From positions 1-11,331 of the forward strand of contig JANZZA010000017.1 in NCBI GenBank assembly GCA_026419655.1: DNA of 11,331 bases. Reading direction: 5' to 3'. This stretch comes from Armatimonadota bacterium (lineage in GTDB: Bacteria; Armatimonadota; Zipacnadia; Zipacnadales; FEN-943). Position numbers and translations under genes: made by a program. The notes under the pieces were generated by a model. That model did not search any database. It was given only the letters and a program-made list of their open reading frames with translations, and was not told the origin of the DNA. Below, in pieces: positions 6,801-11,331 of the stretch (its first letter is position 1; each line of letters starts with the position of its first letter).

Positions 6801-7619
6801 ATGGCTGAGAAACTCAAGCTGGGCGTGATGACTTACGTGCATACGACTGCCGATGAGGCAATGCGGAAGGTTGCCGAGATGGGGCTGGAGACGTGTCAGG
6901 TGGGCTGGCCGCCCTTTGGGAGTGTGGAGCTGGCGAAGGAGCTTCGGGCGGCGGCGGACAAGTACGGGGTGGAGATAACAACACTGTGGGCAGGGCTGCC
7001 GGGGCCGGCGGTGTGGGATTTCATCGAGGGGCCAATCACCATCGGCCTCGTGCCACCGGAATATCGCTTCGAGCGCATAAAGGCCCTTCAGCACGCGGCA
7101 AACGTGGCGGCCGAGATAGGCGTGCAGTCAATCACAACCCACTGCGGCTTCATCCCCGAGTATCCTGGCGATCCGCTGTATGCCGGCACTATCGTGGCGC
7201 TCAAGCAGGTGGCGGCCCACTGTGCGGCGGTTGGCGTACAGTTCTGGTTCGAGACAGGCCAGGAGACGCCAGTGACGTTGCTGCGAACGATTCAGGACGT
7301 GGGCACCGACAATCTGGGCATCAACCTGGACACCGCAAACGTCATCCTTTACGGCAAGGGCAATCCCGTGGACGCCCTCGACGTTTTCGGCCGGTACGTG
7401 CGCGGCCTTCATCTCAAGGACGGCGAATATCCCACCGACGGCCGAAATCTGGGGCAGGAAAAACCGATGGGGGAGGGGAAGGTGGATTTCCCGAAGGTAC
7501 TTGAGAAACTGAAGGCGCTCGGCTATCGGGGCGCCTTGACAATCGAGCGGGAAATCAGCGGCCCGCAGCAAATCGAAGACATCCGCAGGGCCATGGCTTT
7601 TCTCGAACCATACCGTTAG
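6801..7619 (+). CDS. Sugar phosphate isomerase/epimerase-like TIM barrel
   Basis: The 272-residue protein belongs to the xylose-isomerase-like TIM-barrel (AP endonuclease 2) superfamily. Metal ligands can be read as E151 (FWFETG), D177 (INLDTAN), H204 (RGLHLKDG) and E249 (LTIEREI); H114 in TTHCGF is another conserved position. Length and the single-domain form match sugar epimerases and isomerases of the IolE/hydroxypyruvate-isomerase-like group; the exact substrate cannot be assigned. No signal peptide, so cytoplasmic. The start is ATG 6801, 6 nt after GAGGTG (6789-6794). A GTG at 6792 is in frame but overlaps that ribosome site. The next gene, an L-fucose isomerase family member, is on the same strand 529 nt on, so the two may share a sugar pathway, but the repeat-filled gap argues against one short operon. 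Confidence 0.86.
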   Translation: MAEKLKLGVMTYVHTTADEAMRKVAEMGLETCQVGWPPFGSVELAKELRAAADKYGVEITTLWAGLPGPAVWDFIEGPITIGLVPPEYRFERIKALQHAANVAAEIGVQSITTHCGFIPEYPGDPLYAGTIVALKQVAAHCAAVGVQFWFETGQETPVTLLRTIQDVGTDNLGINLDTANVILYGKGNPVDALDVFGRYVRGLHLKDGEYPTDGRNLGQEKPMGEGKVDFPKVLEKLKALGYRGALTIEREISGPQQIEDIRRAMAFLEPYR

Positions 7620-7676
7620 CGTGCCGCGCCCCAGTTGGGGTGGGCACTGCTGCGCCTGGCGCTCCCTTGACAGTAT

Positions 7677-7731
7677 AAAAAGTTTGGGAAGGGGGACTGG
7701 GGGACAACCCTTTTCAAAGGGTTTCCCCCAG
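7677..7731 (+). repeat. Module A copy 3 (plus orientation)
   Basis: Starts AAAAAGTTTGGGAAGGGGG and ends at the palindrome CTGGGGG...CCCCCAG. It has ACAACCC where the other copies have AGAACCC. It directly precedes composite element E2, 9 nt before module C copy 1. Confidence 0.9.
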
Positions 7732-7740
7732 AAATCCACC

Positions 7741-7816
7741 CAGCAGGGGCCCCCCCTTTGGGCAAAAAGCGGGGTTCCCCGTGCACCCCCTCCCCGTAAA
7801 TGCTCGTGCCCCCTGG
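7741..7816 (-). repeat. Module C copy 1 (minus orientation)
   Basis: Reverse complement of module C copy 2 at 10236-10313 with only a few differences. Shared blocks include GAGCATTTACGGGGAGGGGG and GCTTTTTGCCCAAAGGGGGG. It forms a long hairpin of G and C runs. It is the outer end of E2. Confidence 0.88.
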
Positions 7817-7823
7817 CGGAGGT

Positions 7824-7913
7824 GCGCAGCCCCCAGGCCCGTGGGAACAGGGAAGCGAAGTTTCGCTTGGCGCTTGAATCGCTCGCGCAGCCCCCAGGCC
7901 CGCGGGAACAGGG
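7824..7913 (+). repeat. Two 29-nt direct repeats with a 61-nt period
   Basis: Units 7824-7852 and 7885-7913 (GCGCAGCCCCCAGGCCCG then GGGAACAGGG) differ at one position. The 32-nt interval (7853-7884) contains AAGCGA/TCGCTT, a 6-bp hairpin. The matching part of E3 (10164-10235) has only one diverged copy, so a tandem duplication inside the composite element is the simplest reading. The 29+32 geometry is also what a type I-E CRISPR unit would give. Confidence 0.75.
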
Positions 7914-7935
7914 TGGGTGGTGCTAGCTCTGTCTT

Positions 7936-8057
7936 TGGGCGGGCCGGATTTTCGGGCGCCCGACAGGACCGCCGCGCCAGCGCTTACAGCGGCCGCCCGG
8001 TGAGCAGAGTGCGGGCACGGTAGCGCATCCCACGCGCCCAAAAATCCGGCCCGCCCA
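7936..8057. repeat. Module B copy 2: 24-bp inverted arms, one mismatch
   Basis: Arms 7936-7959 and 8034-8057 match at 23 of 24 positions (core GGGCGGGCCGGATTTT). The 74-nt interior is unlike those of B1 and B3. Six nt separate it from module A copy 4. Confidence 0.9.
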
Positions 8058-8063
8058 CAGCCT

Positions 8064-8118
8064 AAAAAGTTTGGGAAGGGGGTCTGGGGGAGAACCCTTT
8101 TCAAAGGGTTTCCCCCAG
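8064..8118 (+). repeat. Module A copy 4, in the leader of the fucose isomerase gene
   Basis: Essentially the consensus module A. Its palindrome ends at 8118, 14 nt before AAGGAGG (8133-8139), so a transcript from upstream would carry this hairpin immediately ahead of the ribosome site. Confidence 0.9.
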
Positions 8119-8148
8119 CCCAGAAGCCTTTCAAGGAGGATGACAGCG

Positions 8149-9864
8149 ATGGGTGCTAAGAGACTGCCCGATAGCCAGCCGGCGGTTCCGCGCACGCCGG
8201 TGATAGGCGTCTTTGCCACCTGCGACCCTCGGATTGATGAGGCGTCACGGCAGCGGTGCGTCAACATCGTGGCGATGGCTGCGGATATTCTGGCCGACCG
8301 GGTGAAGCTGCCAGACGGCTCGCCGGTGCCGGTCGTGTATACGCCCATCCTCGTGGACGGCGAGCGGCAGGCAGATATGGTGGCGCGGCAGTTTGAGGCC
8401 GAGGGCGTCAATGTCCTGGTGGCCGTGCCCGACACCTGGGCCTTTCCGCAGCTTGGCCTCATATCCCTGCTCACGCAGTTTCCAGCCGACACGCCCATCA
8501 ATCTCACGTGCGGCAATAGCGGCCCCAAGCCTGGGGTGGTGTTCGTCCACGCCTCCAGCGGCGCGATAAGCCAGTACGGAAAACTCGTGCACATAAACGT
8601 CGGCACCTGGCCGGACACGGGCATGAACCCCGTGATGACGGAGTCCACAGCCGAGGCGCTGGTGGACTGGGCTTACGCGGCAGTCACAAAGGTGGGCCTG
8701 AAGGGGCGGCGCGTGGTCGTTTTCGGCCACGACAGCATGGGCATGGAGACGGCGCTGGCCCATATCATCCCCACGCGCAATACCTTCGGGCTGGAAATCA
8801 CCCGCCTGGACATGAAGCTACTGGCCGATATGCTCCACAAGAAAGCCTACGACGCCGAGGAGCTTAAAGCCCTGCGGGCGTGGCTGGAGAAAATGGTGGA
8901 CGGCCGGATTGAGCTTCGCGACGAGGCCGATAGCGAGCGGCTGAATCAGAGCCTGGCCATGTATCTTATCGTGCGCAACATTATGGCCGAGCTCAACGCC
9001 GTGGGCGGAGGTTTCATGAGCCAGCTCGAATGGGGCTCAGACCGGCGCGGGATTCCGCTGCCCGTGGCAGACATCATGGAGTCCATGTTCAACTCGACCT
9101 TCGACCACAATGGCCGCAAGCCACCAATGCCCTACGCCACCGAAGCGGACGTGCAGGGCCTGCTCACCATGCTCTTCTTTACCTGGCTCACCGGCGGCAA
9201 CCCTCCGCTTTTCATGGACTTCCGCAAGGTGTGGGAGCCGTGGGAGATCAATGCTAAGGCCGAAGAGCTGGGGCTGGGAGACGTAGAGCCGGATGCCCTC
9301 TGGCGCCAAAAGGGCCTGGTGGACGGCGATAACTCGGGCAGCGCGGCCTTCGACTGGGCTGCCATGCCGGGCGCCAGCGTCGAGGAGATAATGGCCGGCG
9401 TAAGCTTCCCCCTGGCCGAGGAGTTTTACTTCCCAGGCATGGGCAACTGCGTCAACTTCGTCTCGCCGGGCGGCATAGAAGGAATCGCTGGGCGGATGGC
9501 GTATAGTACGGTTACGGATATGTTCTCGCTCATCTGGGACGAGGCCGTGACCGTCTCACTGCCAGAGAAGCTGGCCAAGGCTGTGTGTGAGACCTCGACG
9601 CCAATCTGGCCGCATACCTTTGTGGTGCCCAAGTACGCTACGATGGGCGAGTACAAGCAATTCGCGCCAGCGAATCACTTCCATATGACCTGGGGCCTCA
9701 AGCCGGCGCGCCTTGAGTACTGGATGGACATGGCCAACGTGCTTTCCGTGGCGCCCTGGCAGGCGCGGCCGGCCTATGTCGAGGGTGTGGACAGACCGAC
9801 GCCACTGCTTTATCTTATAAACGGTGGCGAGGTCGCCACAAAGCTCAAGCTGGCTGGCAAGTAG
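8149..9864 (+). CDS. L-fucose isomerase family protein (FucI/AraA-type ketol isomerase)
   Basis: The 571-residue protein has the length and domain order of FucI (591 residues in E. coli): two Rossmann-like N-terminal domains and a C-terminal catalytic domain. Manganese ligands can be placed by motif: E332 (YATEADVQGLLTM), D357 (LFMDFR) and H510 (ANHFHMTWG), corresponding to E337, D361 and H528 of E. coli FucI. The family interconverts aldoses and ketoses such as L-fucose/L-fuculose or D-arabinose/D-ribulose; overall identity to FucI looks low by eye, so the substrate is not assigned and I give no symbol. The start ATG 8149 follows AAGGAGG by 9 nt. An ATG at 8140 directly abuts that site, and the open frame back to 8071 is repeat sequence. 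The gene is bracketed by inverted composite repeats. Confidence 0.87.
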   Translation: MGAKRLPDSQPAVPRTPVIGVFATCDPRIDEASRQRCVNIVAMAADILADRVKLPDGSPVPVVYTPILVDGERQADMVARQFEAEGVNVLVAVPDTWAFPQLGLISLLTQFPADTPINLTCGNSGPKPGVVFVHASSGAISQYGKLVHINVGTWPDTGMNPVMTESTAEALVDWAYAAVTKVGLKGRRVVVFGHDSMGMETALAHIIPTRNTFGLEITRLDMKLLADMLHKKAYDAEELKALRAWLEKMVDGRIELRDEADSERLNQSLAMYLIVRNIMAELNAVGGGFMSQLEWGSDRRGIPLPVADIMESMFNSTFDHNGRKPPMPYATEADVQGLLTMLFFTWLTGGNPPLFMDFRKVWEPWEINAKAEELGLGDVEPDALWRQKGLVDGDNSGSAAFDWAAMPGASVEEIMAGVSFPLAEEFYFPGMGNCVNFVSPGGIEGIAGRMAYSTVTDMFSLIWDEAVTVSLPEKLAKAVCETSTPIWPHTFVVPKYATMGEYKQFAPANHFHMTWGLKPARLEYWMDMANVLSVAPWQARPAYVEGVDRPTPLLYLINGGEVATKLKLAGK

Positions 9865-9905
9865 CGGCCTACGCTGAGCGAGCTGGGGGTAATCATGTCG
9901 TAGGT

Positions 9906-9935
9906 GCCGCCCGTCCTGAATACAGGACGGGCGGC
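9906..9935 (+). terminator. Strong 13-bp hairpin after the fucose isomerase gene
   Basis: GCCGCCCGTCCTG (9906-9918) pairs perfectly with CAGGACGGGCGGC (9923-9935) around an AATA loop, 41 nt past the stop. The following bases are GCAGTTTCG, so the T-run is short, but stem strength and position support a terminator. Confidence 0.7.
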
Positions 9936-9978
9936 GCAGTTTCGCCTAAGGTACAACACCACTGCCCACCTCTTTTGT

Positions 9979-10033
9979 CTGGGGGAAACCCTTTGAAAAA
10001 GGTTCTCCCCCAGACCCCCTTCCCAAACTTTTT
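9979..10033 (-). repeat. Module A copy 5 (minus orientation)
   Basis: Starts CTGGGGGAAACCCTTTG and ends CCCAAACTTTTT. It is the mirror image of copy 4 across the fucose isomerase gene and opens composite element E3. On the plus strand the ending T-run follows a hairpin, though 14 or more nt after it. Confidence 0.9.
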
Positions 10034-10040
10034 AGGCTGC

Positions 10041-10163
10041 GGGCGGGCCGGATTTTTGGGCGCGCCGCGTTGCGAAAAGAGTCACGGCGGTGCCTTGCGG
10101 GACGTTGGTACCCTGTCGCTGCGCAGCTGCTCCTGCCCCGCGCCCCAAAAATCCGGCCCGCCC
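10041..10163. repeat. Module B copy 3: 20-bp perfect inverted arms
   Basis: Arms 10041-10060 and 10144-10163 are exact inverse complements (GGGCGGGCCGGATTTTTGGG). Pairing continues for a few more bases if one extra C is allowed on the right. The interior is 83 nt; the total length (123) is nearly the same as in B1 and B2. It lies 7 nt from module A copy 5. Confidence 0.9.
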
Positions 10164-10235
10164 AAGAAGACAGCCACCAGCGCGGGCAACAGAACCATCC
10201 GCCATGGGCATGGGACTGGTGGCCGCACATGTCCG

Positions 10236-10313
10236 CCAGGGAGCACGAGCATTTACGGGGAGGGGGTGCAGGGGGACCCCCGCTTTTTGCCCAAAGGGGG
10301 GTTCCCCCTGCTG
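10236..10313 (+). repeat. Module C copy 2 (plus orientation)
   Basis: Nested hairpin: GCAGGGGG (10268-10275) pairs with CCCCCTGC (10304-10311), and the next C-run pairs with the G-run at 10296-10301 around CTTTTTGCCCAAA. It matches module C copy 1 in reverse complement and is the outer end of E3. Confidence 0.88.
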
Positions 10314-10383
10314 CGAGGGCTACCCTTCGCTTTGGTTCCAGACCCGATTCGCAAACTTGTACGGGCCGCCTGGCAGGTGTGCC

Positions 10384-11331
10384 TCAGCGCTTGAGTAAAG
10401 CTCTGGCGCGGGCGGCAATGTTCTCCGCGCTGAAGCCGAACTGCTTCATCAGCACCGACTCCGGGGCGCTGGCGCCGAAGCGAGTCATGCAGATTACATC
10501 ACCGCGCGGGCCCACGTAGCGGTCCCAGCCCAGCCGCACGCCAGCCTCCACAGCCAGCCGCGCCCGCACTCCCGGCGAAAGGACGGAGTTGCGGTACTTG
10601 CGCGTCTGCGCCTCGAAAAGCTGCCAGCTCGGCATTGCCACCACGCGGGCGGCAATGCCTTCGGCGGCCAGGATTCGGGCGGCCTCAACGGCCGGCGCCA
10701 CCTCTGACCCCGTCGCCAGGAGCAGAATTTGCGGCCGCGCGGCGCCGGACTGCCAAACCACATAAGCGCCGCGCAAGAGGCCCTCGGCGCCCACGCCAGC
10801 CGCTCGCTCCACCGCCGGCAGCTTCTGCCTGGTCAGGATCAGGGCCGTCGGCCCGGTCTTGTTGAGGAGAGCTGCACGCCAGGCTTGGGCCGTCTCAGCG
10901 GCATCTGAAGGGCGAATAACCGTCAGGTTGGGTATGGCACGCAACGCCGCAAGCTGTTCAATGGGCTGGTGGGTCGGGCCATCTTCGCCTACGCCGATGC
11001 TATCGTGGGTGAAGACGTAGATGACGCGCAGGCCCATCATCGCGGCCAGGCGGATGGGCGGCCGCATGTAGTCGGAGAAGACGAGGAAGGTGCCCACATA
11101 CGGGATCAGGCCGCCGTGGAGGGCCATGCCGTTAGCAATGGCACCCATGGCGTGCTCCCGAACGCCGAAATGCATATTGCGGCCGGTCGGATTCTCAGCA
11201 GAGAAATCACCGGCGCCTTCGATGATTGTCTTTGTGCTGGGAGCCAGGTCCGCCGAGCCGCCCATGAGTGCAGGTACCAGGGGCGCAATGGCATTGAGGG
11301 CCTTGCCGGAAGCTTCTCGCGTAGCCATAGC
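10384..11331 (-). CDS. tkt: Transketolase, C-terminal half (5' end beyond the window)
   Basis: The frame is open to the right edge and codes for about 315 residues, roughly the C-terminal half of a transketolase of about 660. Motifs in order, numbered from the first Met in the window (ATG 11328-11326): MGGSADLAPSTKT (22-34), FGVREHAMGAIANG (54-67) with the catalytic ThDP-activating glutamate E58, TFLVFSDYMRPPIRLAAMM (80-98), THDSIGVGEDGPTHQP (107-122) and IPNLTVIRPSD (132-142), then the C-terminal domain with LLATGSEV. It is the pyrimidine-binding and C-terminal domains of the thiamine-diphosphate enzyme that moves two-carbon units between sugar phosphates in the pentose phosphate pathway. 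That Met is almost surely internal, because the ATREASGKAL lead-in is normally preceded by the N-terminal domain. It converges on the fucose isomerase gene. Confidence 0.95.
   Translation of the reverse strand, partial: AMATREASGKALNAIAPLVPALMGGSADLAPSTKTIIEGAGDFSAENPTGRNMHFGVREHAMGAIANGMALHGGLIPYVGTFLVFSDYMRPPIRLAAMMGLRVIYVFTHDSIGVGEDGPTHQPIEQLAALRAIPNLTVIRPSDAAETAQAWRAALLNKTGPTALILTRQKLPAVERAAGVGAEGLLRGAYVVWQSGAARPQILLLATGSEVAPAVEAARILAAEGIAARVVAMPSWQLFEAQTRKYRNSVLSPGVRARLAVEAGVRLGWDRYVGPRGDVICMTRFGASAPESVLMKQFGFSAENIAARARALLKR

Larger units (their letters stand above)
7620..8148. other. Repeat-packed gap between the two sugar isomerase genes
   Basis: No gene is supported. In order it holds a small hairpin (CCCCA/TGGGG, 7629-7640), module A copy 3, module C copy 1, a 29-nt direct repeat pair, module B copy 2, module A copy 4, and the ribosome site AAGGAGG (8133-8139). 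Long frames crossing here, such as minus 7616-8134, are made of the palindromic repeats and are not credible genes. Confidence 0.65.
9865..10383. other. Convergent gap with terminator and composite repeat E3
   Basis: No gene is supported between the converging isomerase and transketolase genes. It holds a strong hairpin (9906-9935), module A copy 5, module B copy 3, a 72-nt segment and module C copy 2. 10314-10383 is unassigned. Confidence 0.65.

Noticed and set aside
7667..7695. TTGACA at 7667-7672 as a -35 box before the fucose isomerase gene
   Set aside because: No -10 box occurs 15-19 nt downstream; the adjacent TATAAA is contiguous with the -35 and overlaps the start of module A.
7616..8134. 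Open frame of 172 codons on the minus strand
   Set aside because: It consists of modules A, B and C and overlaps the 3' end of the TIM-barrel gene; the similar-looking peptides in the frames at 9946-10230 and 9975-10394 arise from the same repeats.
8071..8148. N-terminal extension of the fucose isomerase-like protein
   Set aside because: It would translate the module A repeat; the AAGGAGG site at 8133-8139 sets the start at 8149.
10070..10519. Open frame of 149 codons on the plus strand
   Set aside because: It crosses module B, module C and the antisense of transketolase; no start signal.

Overview
The window is GC-rich bacterial chromosomal DNA with long intergenic gaps. No gene gives a firm taxonomic marker. 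The gene mix (a corrinoid-methyltransferase-like URO-D protein, a short ceramidase-like protein, xylose-isomerase-like TIM barrels, and a phytochrome-type kinase with an Rcp1-like regulator) resembles poorly cultured, carbohydrate-degrading phyla such as Armatimonadota, Planctomycetota or Hydrogenedentota. That assignment is inference only.

Layout. 1-269 (-): 5' part of a small membrane protein with a clear sigma70-type promoter (301-330). 331-892: no gene; holds a three-unit repeat with a 60-61 nt period that looks like a degenerate CRISPR remnant (508-656). 893-3291 (-): a tight signalling operon of a sensorless histidine kinase, a single-domain Rcp1-like response regulator, and a receiver fused to a CpaE/TadZ-like ATPase. 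3639-4940 (+): a ceramidase-like hydrolase divergent from that operon. 5334-6413 (-): a URO-D-superfamily protein with a zinc HxC...C motif. 6801-7619 (+): a sugar phosphate isomerase/epimerase-like TIM barrel. 8149-9864 (+): an L-fucose isomerase family protein. 10384-11331 (-): the C-terminal half of transketolase, running off the right edge.

The main unexplained structure is a family of nested palindromic elements in almost every gap from 5061 to 10313. Module A (about 55 bp, five nearly identical copies), module B (about 122 bp, three copies, 20-24 bp inverted arms around a variable interior) and module C (about 77 bp, two clear copies and one divergent) combine as A-B-C. A and the reverse complement of C look related, so the whole unit (about 265-380 bp) has the form of a non-autonomous mobile element with nested inverted repeats. 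Two full units lie in opposite orientation and bracket the fucose isomerase gene. No transposase is present.

Functionally, the right half looks like carbohydrate metabolism (two putative sugar isomerases and transketolase, possibly feeding the pentose phosphate pathway). The left half is a phosphorelay whose output may be a polarity or localisation ATPase.
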